A stretch of DNA of 64,000 nt from Longimicrobium sp. (GCF_036388275.1 NZ_DASVSF010000097.1:1-64000); one strand, 5' to 3'; positions 25,620-34,638 are shown, numbered from the stretch's first letter. Notes: generated by a model not told the origin, from the sequence alone. Numbers and translations: made by a program.

Positions 25620-26615
25620 TCAGCAGGCCACCGCCGGTGGGACAGGTTCGCAGGTCTCGTTGCCGATGCCCTGCACGTAGGTGTTCGCTCGGGTGGTTGC
25701 GCCCCGCGTGTCCCGCAATTCAACCCAGAGTTCTTTTTCTCCCTCGCCGGGATAGCCGGTCCACGACGATCCGTTGCCCCTGTGGACCCCATCGACGTAC
25801 CAGTCGAAGGTGTACGGCGGGTAGCCACCCTCTCCAGATGCGGTCCATGTTCCGCCGCCCTGGCTGGAATACACAAGCGTGGGCCCACTCATCGACGAGA
25901 GCACTCCGTCAACCTGCGTCCGCATCTCCACCACTCGGGTACTCTGGGTGTGGTCCGTGACATGGAGCTTCAACCCGAAGCTCGTGGTACCGACAGCGCC
26001 GGTGTAGGAAGAACCCATGCTGACCAGTGTTCCGTCCCGATACCAGGCGTAGGTGTACGGAGATGCTCCACCAGACACACCCGCGGTCCACATCTGGGTC
26101 GTATTGCTCCGGGGGACGGTCGTTCCCTGAATAATGGTCACCATGTGGGAGCTCGTGTACGCGATCTCCAGCCTGGCCCGGGGGTCATCCGCGAACTGCG
26201 CGAAGTTCCCCCGGAGCACGGCGAAGTGACCGTAATCAATGGAGCCGGCAGTGGCGGCCGCGTAGTTCAGGCGAGGCGAGGCCTTATTTCCGAAAAATTG
26301 CTGGATGGTGCTCGCGAGTCCGTTGTGGCCGGTCCCCGGGGGGATCTGCCCGTCACCGTTGCGGACGACCACTTCGATGAAGAAGAACTCCTGCGTTCCC
26401 TTGTCAAACACGTCTGCCCCTACCGTCTTGAGCTCGCCTGGCTGGCCGAGGGGGACCGGGCAGCTGGCGGGAATGTAGCCTGCCCAATCGAGCTGGTAGG
26501 GGTTGGACGTGGGCATCTCGGAAACTTTGCAGTTCATGATTTTGGTGTCAATGCACGCCGCCAGCATCAGCGACGTTGCACCGGCCCAGAGCAGACGGGG
26601 AATGATGCGCGACAT
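25620..26615 (-). CDS. Hypothetical lipoprotein with PKD-like repeats
   Basis: 331 residues with a lipobox at LMLAAC. The N-terminal half (about 60-165) has a mixed strand pattern with no family I recognise. The C-terminal half carries two immunoglobulin-like repeats of PKD type: SGGASPYTYAWYRDGTLVSMGSSYTG and GEGGYPPYTFDWYVDGVHRGNGSSWTG-like units. Likely surface exposed. It follows the 337-residue lipoprotein gene by three bases, so the two form an operon. The DNA is visibly less GC-rich than its neighbours, and the operon sits between two 110-bp direct repeats. Confidence 0.65.
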   Translation of the reverse strand: MSRIIPRLLWAGATSLMLAACIDTKIMNCKVSEMPTSNPYQLDWAGYIPASCPVPLGQPGELKTVGADVFDKGTQEFFFIEVVVRNGDGQIPPGTGHNGLASTIQQFFGNKASPRLNYAAATAGSIDYGHFAVLRGNFAQFADDPRARLEIAYTSSHMVTIIQGTTVPRSNTTQMWTAGVSGGASPYTYAWYRDGTLVSMGSSYTGAVGTTSFGLKLHVTDHTQSTRVVEMRTQVDGVLSSMSGPTLVYSSQGGGTWTASGEGGYPPYTFDWYVDGVHRGNGSSWTGYPGEGEKELWVELRDTRGATTRANTYVQGIGNETCEPVPPAVAC

Positions 26616-26618
26616 GGG

Positions 26619-27632
26619 CTACCTCCCGGCTTCGCCGAGGGTGACTTCCTCGAAAATGGTCGGCTGCCCCGCCAGAATGCGCAGGTCCACCTGTTCGCCC
26701 GGCTTGATCGGCAACCCGTTCGCATCGGCGCGGAACGCGGGGGCGCGGAACACCGTTGGTTGCACCTCAGCCGGGACGAGCAGCGTGCGGTCGCCCCGTA
26801 CGAATAGGGTACGGGTACGGACGCTCCGCGTTCCTTTGGTCGCTCGCACCGGCACTTCGCGATCCAACTCCAGTTGCCAGAGCGCCTCGGTTGGGCTCTC
26901 GAGCGTGAAGCCCCCGCGATAGCGCACCGCCGCCAGCCTCGGAGTGCGCGCCGTGCGGGCGCCCGTCCTCCGCCCCACCAGTTCCACGGCCTGCTCGGCG
27001 CTGATGCGCGGCGGCGGGTTTCGCCGGGTGCTGTCGAGGGGAATACCGTTCGTCTCGAACGAATTGCCGCCCGCGCCGTTTATGCCGAGTAGCCGGCCGG
27101 TTTCGTCGACGTCGAGTTCGACCGCGTACGCCGAAACCGCCGAGGTGACCACCGGGATCCCGCGAGACCGGAACGTGACCAGGTAAAAGGGGCCGAAGTA
27201 GTTCCGCATCGTCCGGATGTATCCATCGGGGAACCGTTCGTACGACGTTTGCACGAACAGCACCTCCGGGTCCGCCACCAGGCTGCTCAGGTCGACGGGC
27301 GCCCCATGGGCCCGCTCGTACCCGGGCCGAAAGTGATGGCCGAAGGTTTTCATTTCCGCGATAGCAAGCTCCCGCGCCCGCCCGGGGGTGAGGATCGGAA
27401 GGTCGGCGGGAGCCCGTGCGGGCTCGAGGTTGAACTCACCATTGGCGTTCAGGTTTTGGGCCGCGCTCTCCGTAACGTAAGGCAGGATGTTTGGGGGCGT
27501 TGGGGGAGCTGCGGTGGGCGATGTGTCGTCCCAATTGCACGCCGTGAGCAGTGCCACGGCCACTAGAGCGCTCACCGCATGGCGTGGCGGTTGTAGTGTC
27601 CGCCAGCAAGGAACCGTGTGAGGCTGTGACAT
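26619..27632 (-). CDS. Hypothetical lipoprotein, PepSY-like
   Basis: 337 residues; lipobox at ALLTAC. The start is well supported by GGAGG seven bases before the ATG. The middle has RARELAIAEMKTFG, YLVTFRSRGIPVVTSAVSAYAVELDVDETGRLLGI and ISAEQAVELVGRRTG, the strand-strand-helix style of PepSY-like modules, but I cannot assign a family firmly. The C-terminus (about 280-335) is strand rich. First gene of a two-gene operon with the PKD-like lipoprotein; a TTGACA promoter is visible at 27703-27732. Confidence 0.6.
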   Translation of the reverse strand: MSQPHTVPCWRTLQPPRHAVSALVAVALLTACNWDDTSPTAAPPTPPNILPYVTESAAQNLNANGEFNLEPARAPADLPILTPGRARELAIAEMKTFGHHFRPGYERAHGAPVDLSSLVADPEVLFVQTSYERFPDGYIRTMRNYFGPFYLVTFRSRGIPVVTSAVSAYAVELDVDETGRLLGINGAGGNSFETNGIPLDSTRRNPPPRISAEQAVELVGRRTGARTARTPRLAAVRYRGGFTLESPTEALWQLELDREVPVRATKGTRSVRTRTLFVRGDRTLLVPAEVQPTVFRAPAFRADANGLPIKPGEQVDLRILAGQPTIFEEVTLGEAGR

Positions 27633-27702
27633 AGCTGCACCTCCGGTAAAAGGACCCGGCAGACCGAACGGGGAGGGAAATCTACTCGGACGATCCTAAT
27701 GG

Positions 27703-27732
27703 AACATGTCAGTTTCTACTGCCGGATGTCAA
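27703..27732 (-). promoter_or_regulatory. Promoter candidate of the lipoprotein operon
   Basis: Minus strand: TTGACA (27732-27727), 18-base spacer, CATGTT (27708-27703). It would give a leader of about 65 bases. The rest of the 27633-27970 gap holds an AT-rich stretch (27735-27775) and the argF-side 110-bp repeat. Confidence 0.4.
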
Positions 27733-27832
27733 GCAACGACTCATTATGTACGATTACACCGTACCGATAATCTTCTCCCGGCCAACTTGGGGATGCCTTC
27801 AGCGTGCATGATCCTTGCGCCCCGCGGGGCGC

Positions 27833-27942
27833 TCCAACCTTTGGCGCTGCATACACTTGTCCTCTGCGCCGCCCGTCGTGTTCCCCGGGCGTGGTGGGCC
27901 GCGGTGAGCCGTGCTATGTTGTCGCGGAACAGCGGCAACCGA
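27833..27942 (+). repeat. 110-bp direct repeat, copy 2 (argF promoter)
   Basis: Second copy of the segment at 25317-25426. It ends 28 bases before the argF ATG, and its TGCTATGTT is well placed to be the extended -10 of argF. Sequence between the two copies (about 2.4 kb) is occupied by the lipoprotein operon. Confidence 0.8.
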
Positions 27943-27970
27943 CCGAACTTCCGCCCTTCCCCAAACGCCC

Positions 27971-28882
27971 ATGACCGTTCGCCACTTCCTGCAGATCCCC
28001 GACTTCAGCCGCCAGGAGCTGCTCGACACGCTGGACCTGGCCGCCAGCATGAAGCGCGGCGAGTACACCGACCAGCCGCTGGCGGGGAAGACGCTGGCGA
28101 TGATCTTCACCAAGAGCAGCACTCGCACCCGCGTGTCGTTCGAGGTGGGCACGCGGCAGCTGGGCGGGCACGCGCTGTTCCTGTCATCGCGCGACATCCA
28201 GCTGGGCCGCGGCGAGCCCATCCGCGACACGGCCCGGGTGCTGTCGCGCTACGTGGACGGCATCATGATCCGCACCTTCGACCAGCAGGACCTGGTGGAG
28301 CTGGCCACCTACGGCTCCGTTCCCGTCATCAACGGGCTTACGGACCTGCTGCATCCCTGCCAGATCATGGCCGACCTGCAGACCATCATCGAGAACTTCG
28401 GCCCCGACCTGAGCGGCGTGAAGGTGGCCTGGGTGGGCGACGGCAACAACATGGCCAACTCGTGGATCAACGCGGCGTACATGCTGGGCTTCGAGCTGCG
28501 CCTGGCCTACCCCGCCGGCTACGAGCCCAACGCCGAAATCCTGGAGCGCGCCCGCGCCGGGGGCAACATCGTCACCACCCACGACCCGCGCGAGGCGGTG
28601 GCCGGGGCCGACGTGGTGAACACCGACGTGTGGGCGTCGATGGGCCAGGAAGAAGAATCGGCCAAGCGCGCCCGCGACTTCCAGGGCTACTGCATCAGCG
28701 AGGAGATGATGGAGACGGGGAGCGAGCGCGCCATCTTCCTGCACTGCCTTCCCGCCCACCGCGGCGAAGAGGTGACCGAGGGAGTGATCGAAGGGCCCCG
28801 CTCGCGCGTGTGGGACGAGGCGGAGAACCGCCTGCACGTGCAGAAGGCCATCATGGCCCGGGTGATGGGCGGCGTGCGATGA
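27971..28882 (+). CDS. argF: Ornithine carbamoyltransferase
   Basis: 303 residues, normal length for the enzyme that joins carbamoyl phosphate and ornithine to citrulline in arginine synthesis. The carbamoyl-phosphate loop is SSTRTRVSFE; the HPCQ motif is in LLHPCQIMADLQT; the ornithine-binding DxxxSMG region is DVWASMGQEEE; and HCLPAHRGEE separates it from aspartate carbamoyltransferase. ATG 27971 is chosen because it opens the family start MTVRHFLQIPDFSRQELLD. It overlaps the next gene by four bases (ATGA). A duplicated copy of its upstream region lies 2.4 kb away. Confidence 0.93.
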   Translation: MTVRHFLQIPDFSRQELLDTLDLAASMKRGEYTDQPLAGKTLAMIFTKSSTRTRVSFEVGTRQLGGHALFLSSRDIQLGRGEPIRDTARVLSRYVDGIMIRTFDQQDLVELATYGSVPVINGLTDLLHPCQIMADLQTIIENFGPDLSGVKVAWVGDGNNMANSWINAAYMLGFELRLAYPAGYEPNAEILERARAGGNIVTTHDPREAVAGADVVNTDVWASMGQEEESAKRARDFQGYCISEEMMETGSERAIFLHCLPAHRGEEVTEGVIEGPRSRVWDEAENRLHVQKAIMARVMGGVR

Positions 28883-29397
28883 TCCCCCGCCCAGCCGCGT
28901 CCGAGTACGCCCCGTTCTACGCCCGCTACGTCGACGGCGTCCCCGACGGCGACCTGCCGAGCATCCTGCAGGCGCAGCTGAACCAGGTGCTTGCGTTCGC
29001 GCGCGGGCTTTCCGAGGAGCGGAGCGGGCATCGCTACGCCCCGGGAAAGTGGAGCATCCGCGAGGTGCTGGGGCACATGGTGGATGTGGAGCGCATCTTC
29101 GCCTACCGGGCGCTGCGCATCGCCCGGGGCGACGCCACGCCGCTGGCCGGCTTCGAGGAGAACGCCTACGTGCAGGCGGGCCGGTTCGACGCGCGCACCC
29201 TCGCCGACCTGGCCGAGGAGTACGAAGCCGTCCGTCGCGCCACCCTGCACCTGTTCCGCCACCTGGACGACGAAGCGCTGGCGCGCTCGGGAACGGCGAA
29301 TGGCGCGGACGTCACGGTCCGCGCGCTGGCCTGGATCATCGCGGGCCACGAGCGGCACCACCTGGGCATGCTCCGCGGGGTGTACAGCGAGGGCTGA
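28879..29397 (+). CDS. DinB-family four-helix protein
   Basis: 172 residues. The metal-dependent DinB fold is shown by the His ligands in KWSIREVLGHMVDVERIFAYRAL and IAGHERHHLGMLRGVY, with NAYVQAGRFDARTLADLAEEYEAVR between. Members include bacillithiol and mycothiol S-transferases and many of unknown function. Because a YpdA-like bacillithiol disulfide reductase is encoded at 37904, a thiol-transferase role is possible but unproven. The start overlaps the argF stop (ATGA), so it is translationally coupled. Confidence 0.8.
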   Translation: MIPRPAASEYAPFYARYVDGVPDGDLPSILQAQLNQVLAFARGLSEERSGHRYAPGKWSIREVLGHMVDVERIFAYRALRIARGDATPLAGFEENAYVQAGRFDARTLADLAEEYEAVRRATLHLFRHLDDEALARSGTANGADVTVRALAWIIAGHERHHLGMLRGVYSEG

Positions 29398-29408
29398 GAG
29401 CGGCAAGC

Positions 29409-29561
29409 GGCACGCATCGATGACTGCCGGCGCCCCGAGCCTGTCATCCCCATGGCGTACGGCACGCAACGATGACCGTCAGCGCCCAAAGCCTGTCATC
29501 CGTGCGGCGCCCAAGGCCTACGACACACATCGATGACTGCCAGCGCCAGAGCCTGTCATCC
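29409..29561. repeat. Three-unit tandem repeat
   Basis: Three units of about 41 bases (29409, 29461, 29522), each with the pattern CATCGATGACTGCC, then AGCGCC, ending GAGCCTGTCATCC. Spacing between starts is 52 and 61 bases. No gene overlaps. Confidence 0.7.
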
Positions 29562-29564
29562 TGA

Positions 29565-30240
29565 GGCCCAGGCGCGCCGAATCTGCCCGCAGCACATCCC
29601 TCGCGGGCCGAAGGATCTAACCGCGGACACGTACAAATCCGGGCGCGGCAGCGGTCACCCAAACCCGAACCGCGATGTTTTCCGCCGGTGACCCCGGCTC
29701 CGCGGCAACCTGGGGCCCGCGAGAACTTCGCGCGCGTCACAGCCAGACCCGGCGCATGCCTCGGCGCCCCCCATCCCCAACCCTTCCCCCACAAACTGCG
29801 TGGGGGAAGGGAGCCAGTGCCGTGCACTTCCGGAGGTGCCGAGGCTCGGGCCGGTACCCGGCCGGGCCTCAGCGCGATTCGAAGGGCTCCGGCGTATGCC
29901 GCGGGTGGCCCCTCCCCCGGCCCCTCCCCGCACGCTGCGCATGCGGAGAGGGGAGAATTCGATTGCGTTTCGACGGCTGCCGCTCACGCTACGGCAGCTC
30001 CCTCCCCCTCCCCCGTCCCCCGCTGCCCAGGCGAGGAGGAGACCTGCACGGCCACCGGGGCGCGCCACCTGGCCTGACTCGCACCAGCGCATGCAGTCCG
30101 CGAAGGCGAACATCGTGTGGTTGTTGCCGCGAATTCATTCGCCCCAGCAGGGCCGTGCCCGCGGCAAGATCCTTCGGCGCGCGTGGAGTGTGCGCGGGCC
30201 GGTGTGGTGCGCCTGGGCCTCTCGATGACAATCTCGGCTG
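29565..30240. repeat. Dispersed repeat cluster upstream of speD
   Basis: Mosaic of the same modules as at 9.8-10.5 kb: CGGGCCGAAGGATCTAACCGC (about 29605), a GGGGGAAGGG hairpin with ACAAACTGCGT (about 29765-29820), a hairpin with GCTGCGCATGCGGAGAGGGG (about 29925-29955), CCCCCGCTGCCCAGGCGAGG (about 30010) and CAAGATCCTTCGGCGCGCG (about 30165). No coding potential apart from shadow frames. Confidence 0.7.
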
Positions 30241-30408
30241 ATCGGCAGGGGCCTCGCTTGTGCCCCGCCCATCCGAATCGTATTCTCACCCAAGCCCCTC
30301 GCGGGCCAGAAATCCGAAACTCCATCCTCCAACGTCCGTAGATTCACCCGCGGCCGAACAAGCCCGTGCGGCGCGCCGAATCCACCGGAACCCGGAACCT
30401 CCATCTTG

Positions 30409-30774
30409 ATGAACGGTCGCGAATGGCTGGTCGAGGCGCACGGGTGCAGCCCGGACGCGCTCGCCGACCCCGGCGTGCTGCGCCGGCTGTTCGACCGCAT
30501 CGTCGCCGACCTGGCGCTGCACCCCGTGCAGCCCGCCCAGTGGCACAAGTTTCCTGGCCCGGGCGGCGTCACCGGCCTGTGCATGCTGGCCGAAAGCCAC
30601 CTGGCCTGCCACACCTTTCCCGAGCACGGCAGCATCTGCCTGAACCTGTTCTGCTGTCGGCCCCGCCCGGAGTGGGACTGGAACGCCAACCTGCGCGACG
30701 CGCTGGGCGCTGACGAAGTGGTGGTGAGGAGCTTCGAGCGCGCCTACGCCGCCGTTCCCGCCGCGGCCGTATGA
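30409..30774 (+). CDS. speD: S-adenosylmethionine decarboxylase proenzyme
   Basis: 121 residues, typical of the short prokaryotic class 1b enzyme. The self-cleavage site is AESHLACHTFPEHG with Ser63, which becomes the pyruvoyl group; His68 and Cys83 sit at the same numbers as in the characterised Thermotoga enzyme. The product, decarboxylated AdoMet, is the aminopropyl donor. The stop overlaps the ATG of the DUF4178 gene, and an aminopropyltransferase is encoded four genes on, so the cassette can make and use the donor. ATG 30409 is used; a TTG just before it is in frame. Confidence 0.85.
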   Translation: MNGREWLVEAHGCSPDALADPGVLRRLFDRIVADLALHPVQPAQWHKFPGPGGVTGLCMLAESHLACHTFPEHGSICLNLFCCRPRPEWDWNANLRDALGADEVVVRSFERAYAAVPAAAV

Positions 30775-32684
30775 CCGGGCCCATCGCCAACTGCCCTAGC
30801 TGCGGCTCGCCCATCCAGTTCCAATGGTCGGGCGCCGTGCAGACGGTCTGCGGCACCTGCAAGTCCATCGTGGTGCGCCACGGCGTGGACCTGGAGAAGG
30901 TGGGCGTCGTCTCCGAGCCCCCGCCCGTCACCTCGCGCATCCAGCTCGGCACCGAGGGGCGCTACCGGGGCCGCGCGTTTTCGGTGATCGGGCGGATCGC
31001 CTACGGGTGGGAGCGCGGCGCGTGGAGCGAGTGGCACCTGGCCTTCGGCGACGGCAGCAGCGGGTGGCTTTCGGACGCGCAGGACGAGTACGCGGTGACC
31101 TTCGCCGTCACTGAGCCCGCGCCCCTCCCCGCAGCCGGGGCGCTGGCGCCGGGCCAGGAGATCGCGCTGGTGGACGAGGCCCCGCCGTACCGGGTGACCA
31201 CCATCACCCGCGCCCGCTACGCCGGCGTGGAGGGCGAGCTGCCCTTCGAGTACTGGGGCAAGGACGAAACGCCGTTCGTGGACCTGCGCTCCGAGGCGGG
31301 GCGGCTGGCGACGATCGACTACAGCGAAACGCCGCCCCTGCTGTTCGCGGGCGAGGTGGTGCCCTTCGGCGCGCTGGAGTTCAAGAACCTGCGCGACCCG
31401 CGGCAAAAGACCGTGGAGGGCACGCGCACCCTCAACTGCCCCAACTGCGGCGGCACCGTCACCGTGCAGCGCCCCGGCGAGTCGGTGAACGCCGTCTGCC
31501 AGTACTGCCAGTCGGTGCTGGAGGTGGGCGCCTCGGCCGGCTTGAAGGTGCTGCAGCGCTTCGCCGAGCGGGTGAAGGTGAAGCCCTACATCCCCATCGG
31601 CTCGCGGGGACGGCTGCACGGGGCCGATTGGGACGTGCTGGGCTTTCAGCAGCGCACCATTCGCGTGGAGGGGGTCAGCTACTCGTGGCGCGAGTACCTG
31701 CTTCACAATCCCGAGCGCGGCTTCCGCTACCTGTCGGAGTACAACGGACACTGGAACGACATCACCGTCCTGTCCACGCCGCCCAAGGTGAAAACGGAAG
31801 CGGGCCGCCCCGTGGCCACGGTGCACGGCCAGACGTTCCGCCACTTTCAGCGCGCCGCCGCCGAGACCACCTTCGTCCTGGGCGAGTTTCCCTGGCAGGT
31901 GCGCGTGGGTGACAAGGCGCAGGTGAACGACTTCGTGGCGCCCCCGCTCCTGCTGTCGCGCGAAAACACGAACGACGAAGAAACCTGGTCGCTGGGCGAG
32001 TACACCTCGGGCCAGCGGCTGTGGGAAGCGTTCAAGCTCGAGGGCCGGCCCCCGTTCCCGCGCGGCACCTTCGCCAACCAGCCCTCGCCGCACGCCGGCG
32101 CGGGCCGGCTGTGGTCCACCTTCCTCGTGCTGTTCGCCGTCCTCGCCGCCGTCTTCATCTGGCGCGCGTCCACCGGCTCGGACCACGTGCTGGCCAGCAG
32201 CCAGGCGTTCGACCCGGCGGTGGAGGAGAACAACGTCTTCGTCACCGAGCCGTTCACGGTGTCGGGCCGGCCGTCGGCCATGAAGGTGGAACTGCGGACG
32301 CGCGTGAGCAACTCGTGGGGCGCCTTCGACCTGGCGCTGGTGGACGAGCGCTCGGGCACCTCCCGCGAGCTGTCGGAAGACGTGGGGTACTACTACGGCG
32401 TGGAGGACGGCGAACGCTGGAGCGAGGGATCGCGCAACACCTCGGCGCGCCTGGGGGGGGTGCCGGCGGGCACCTACCGCCTGGTGGTGGCCCCGCAGGG
32501 CGACTTCGCGTTCGCCTACGACGTGCGGGTGATCCGCGACCCGCCCAGCATGTTCATGTACCTGGCCGCCTTTTTCCTGCTGGTGCTGCCGCCGGTGTAC
32601 GTGAGCCTGATGTCGGCCAGCTTCGAGCACCAGCGCTGGCTGGAAAGCGACTACCCTCCGACAACCGGAGACGACGACGAATGA
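30771..32684 (+). CDS. Double zinc-ribbon DUF4178 membrane protein
   Basis: 637 residues. Two similar units each begin with a zinc ribbon: Cys8-x2-Cys11 with Cys27-x2-Cys30, and Cys223-x2-Cys226 with Cys243-x2-Cys246. Each is followed by a DUF4178 beta-domain (GRYRGRAFSVIGRIAYGW...SEWHLAFGDG and GRLHGADWDVLGFQQRT...SWREYLLHNP). A membrane helix at about 447-466 precedes a beta-rich region, then a second helix near 588-610. DUF4178 genes repeatedly neighbour speD, DUF350 and aminopropyltransferase genes; the biochemical role is unknown. Overlaps speD and the next small gene by four bases each. Confidence 0.8.
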   Translation: MTGPIANCPSCGSPIQFQWSGAVQTVCGTCKSIVVRHGVDLEKVGVVSEPPPVTSRIQLGTEGRYRGRAFSVIGRIAYGWERGAWSEWHLAFGDGSSGWLSDAQDEYAVTFAVTEPAPLPAAGALAPGQEIALVDEAPPYRVTTITRARYAGVEGELPFEYWGKDETPFVDLRSEAGRLATIDYSETPPLLFAGEVVPFGALEFKNLRDPRQKTVEGTRTLNCPNCGGTVTVQRPGESVNAVCQYCQSVLEVGASAGLKVLQRFAERVKVKPYIPIGSRGRLHGADWDVLGFQQRTIRVEGVSYSWREYLLHNPERGFRYLSEYNGHWNDITVLSTPPKVKTEAGRPVATVHGQTFRHFQRAAAETTFVLGEFPWQVRVGDKAQVNDFVAPPLLLSRENTNDEETWSLGEYTSGQRLWEAFKLEGRPPFPRGTFANQPSPHAGAGRLWSTFLVLFAVLAAVFIWRASTGSDHVLASSQAFDPAVEENNVFVTEPFTVSGRPSAMKVELRTRVSNSWGAFDLALVDERSGTSRELSEDVGYYYGVEDGERWSEGSRNTSARLGGVPAGTYRLVVAPQGDFAFAYDVRVIRDPPSMFMYLAAFFLLVLPPVYVSLMSASFEHQRWLESDYPPTTGDDDE

Positions 32685-32875
32685 AGTCCCTGCACTCCAG
32701 GTACTTGATCTACGGCCTGCTCGTGCTGGGCGGGCTGGCGCTTGCGGAGTACCGCGGCTGGAGCCCCACCAACAGCGTCGGGCGCCGCCAGGCCGTGCCG
32801 CACTCGGTGCGCGACAACCCGGGGGCGTACCGGGCGCACTACGTGGGAACCGGGCGCTACGTCGGTGGAAAATGA
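32681..32875 (+). CDS. Small membrane-anchored hypothetical protein
   Basis: 64 residues. One N-terminal membrane helix (YLIYGLLVLGGLALAEY), then a polar tail with SVRDNPGAYRAHYVGTGRYVGGK; the RDNPGAYR-type segment suggests a conserved short motif. ATG overlaps the DUF4178 stop (ATGA). Family not recognised, but its position between DUF4178 and DUF350 makes it a likely part of the same envelope system. Confidence 0.6.
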   Translation: MKSLHSRYLIYGLLVLGGLALAEYRGWSPTNSVGRRQAVPHSVRDNPGAYRAHYVGTGRYVGGK

Positions 32876-32890
32876 ACCCTTTGGAGACTT

Positions 32891-33100
32891 ATGGATGACC
32901 TGCTGAACCACCTGGTGGCCGCGGCCGTCTACGCGGCGCTGGGGATCCTCCTGTTCGTGCTGGCGTTCTTCCTGGTAGACCGGATGACGCCGGGAACGCT
33001 GTGGAAGGAGATCATCGAGGAGCACAACACGGCCCTGGCGGTGATCGTCGGCGCCATGTCCATCGGCCTTTCCATCATCATCGCCGCCGCTATCTGGTGA
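32891..33100 (+). CDS. DUF350 (YjfL-like) membrane protein
   Basis: 69 residues with two hydrophobic helices (about 8-29 and 47-68). The characteristic DUF350 features are VDRMTPGTLWKEIIEEHNTALAVIVGAMSIGLSIIIAAA, including the polar EHNTA turn between helices. The family normally has two such hairpins; this is a single-hairpin version. GGAG lies five bases before the ATG. In E. coli the homologue YjfL belongs to a stress-linked cluster with an ATP-grasp enzyme. Here it is framed by polyamine genes. Confidence 0.8.
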   Translation: MDDLLNHLVAAAVYAALGILLFVLAFFLVDRMTPGTLWKEIIEEHNTALAVIVGAMSIGLSIIIAAAIW

Positions 33101-33131
33101 CGCGAAGTCCGCTGGAAGCGAAGGGCCGCCC

Positions 33132-34625
33132 GTGAACGCCGCGCTGTTCGTCACCGTTCTGCTGATCGCGGCGTGCGGGCTGATCTACGAGCTGGTGGCT
33201 GGCGCGCTCGCCAGCTACCTGCTGGGCGACAGCGTGCTGCAGTTCTCCACCATCATCGGCACCTACCTGTTCGCCATGGGGGTGGGCAGCTGGCTTTCGC
33301 GCTTCATCCATCGCGGGCTGGCGTCGCGCTTCGTGAGCATCGAGCTGATGGTGGCGGTGGTGGGCGGGTTTTCGTCCACCCTTCTCTTCCTGGCGTTCGC
33401 CTATACCGACGCGTTCCGCCCGCTGCTGTACCTGCTGGTTTCCCTGATCGGCATCTTCGTGGGGCTGGAGATTCCCCTGCTGATGCGGCTGCTGCGCGAC
33501 CGGCTGGAGTTCAAGGACGTGGTCGCCAACGTGCTGACCTTCGACTACCTGGGCGCGCTGGGCGCCTCGCTCCTCTTTCCCCTGGTGCTGGTGCCCTACC
33601 TGGGGATGGCGCGGTCGGCGCTGCTGTTCGGCATCATCAACGCGGCGGTGGCGCTGTGGAGCACCTACCTGTTCCGCGACGCACTTCCCAACCGGCGCAG
33701 GCTGCAGGCGGGCTCCGTCCTCGTGCTGGCGCTGCTGGTCGCCGGCTTCGCGGGTGCCGAGCGCATCACGCGGACGGCGGAAAGCAGCATGTACGCCGAC
33801 CCGGTGGTGCTCACGCGCAACTCGCCCTACCAGCGCATCGTGCTCACCGCCTGGCGCGGCGACCTGCGCCTGTTCCTGAACGGGCACCTGCAGTTCAGCT
33901 CGCGCGACGAGTACCGCTACCACGAGGCGCTGGTGCACCCCGGCCTGGCCGCGCATCCCTCCCCGAAGCGCGTGCTGGTGCTGGGCGGGGGCGACGGGCT
34001 GGCGGTGCGCGAGGTGCTGCGCTACCCCGGCGCCGAGGTGACGCTGGTGGACCTGGACGCCGAGATGACGCGCCTGTTCAGCAAGCACCGCGAGATGCTG
34101 AAGCTGAACGGCGGCGCGCTGCTCTCGCCGCGCGTGCGCGTCATCAACGCCGACGCGTTCCGCTGGCTGGCGGAAAGCAGCGAAACGTTCGACTTCGCCG
34201 TGGTGGACCTTCCGGACCCGTCCAACTACGCCGTCGGAAAGCTGTACACCACCACCTTCTACCGCCTGCTGCGCCAGCACCTGAACCCCGGCGGGATGAT
34301 GGTGGTGCAGAGCACGTCGCCCATGTTCGCGCGCACCGCGTTCTGGAGCATCGAGCGCACGCTGGGCGAGGCGGGGCTGCGCACCTGGCCGTACCACGTG
34401 TACGTGCCCTCGTTCGGCGAGTGGGGGTTCATCCTGGCCGGCACGGGCGACTACCAGACGCCGGCGCGGCTGCCGGCCGGCCTGCGCTACCTGACGGCCG
34501 AGGCGGTCGCCGGGCTCTTCCAGTTTCCCACGGACATGCGCCGGATTCCCGTGCGCGCCAACCGGCTGGACGACCAGGTGCTGGTGCGTTATTACAGCAG
34601 CGAGTGGGAGCAGATCACACAGTGA
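33132..34625 (+). CDS. Membrane-anchored polyamine aminopropyltransferase
   Basis: 497 residues. The N-terminal 210 residues hold about six or seven membrane helices (ACGLIYELVAGALASYLLG, MGVGSWLS, LLMRLLRDRLEFKDVVANVLTFDYLGALGASL). The C-terminal half is a spermidine-synthase-type domain: QFSSRDEYRYHEALVHPG, VLVLGGGDGLAVREVLRYP and VVDLPDPSNYAVGKLYT. The motif VVDLPDPSN carries the conserved Asp pair. It should move an aminopropyl group from decarboxylated AdoMet to an acceptor presented at the membrane. The acceptor could be a polyamine or something else. Confidence 0.85.
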   Translation: MNAALFVTVLLIAACGLIYELVAGALASYLLGDSVLQFSTIIGTYLFAMGVGSWLSRFIHRGLASRFVSIELMVAVVGGFSSTLLFLAFAYTDAFRPLLYLLVSLIGIFVGLEIPLLMRLLRDRLEFKDVVANVLTFDYLGALGASLLFPLVLVPYLGMARSALLFGIINAAVALWSTYLFRDALPNRRRLQAGSVLVLALLVAGFAGAERITRTAESSMYADPVVLTRNSPYQRIVLTAWRGDLRLFLNGHLQFSSRDEYRYHEALVHPGLAAHPSPKRVLVLGGGDGLAVREVLRYPGAEVTLVDLDAEMTRLFSKHREMLKLNGGALLSPRVRVINADAFRWLAESSETFDFAVVDLPDPSNYAVGKLYTTTFYRLLRQHLNPGGMMVVQSTSPMFARTAFWSIERTLGEAGLRTWPYHVYVPSFGEWGFILAGTGDYQTPARLPAGLRYLTAEAVAGLFQFPTDMRRIPVRANRLDDQVLVRYYSSEWEQITQ

Positions 34626-34638
34626 CGAAGGCGATGCG

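Noticed and set aside
25375..25680. Plus-strand frame after direct repeat copy 1
   Set aside because: Has no coding character and overlaps the terminator of the minus-strand operon; copy 1 seems to be a promoter without a gene.
29409..29561. CRISPR array
   Set aside because: Only three imperfect units with unequal spacing and no cas genes.
30744..32630. 628-codon minus-strand frame opposite DUF4178
   Set aside because: Shadow; the plus-strand frame has clear zinc ribbons and coupled starts.
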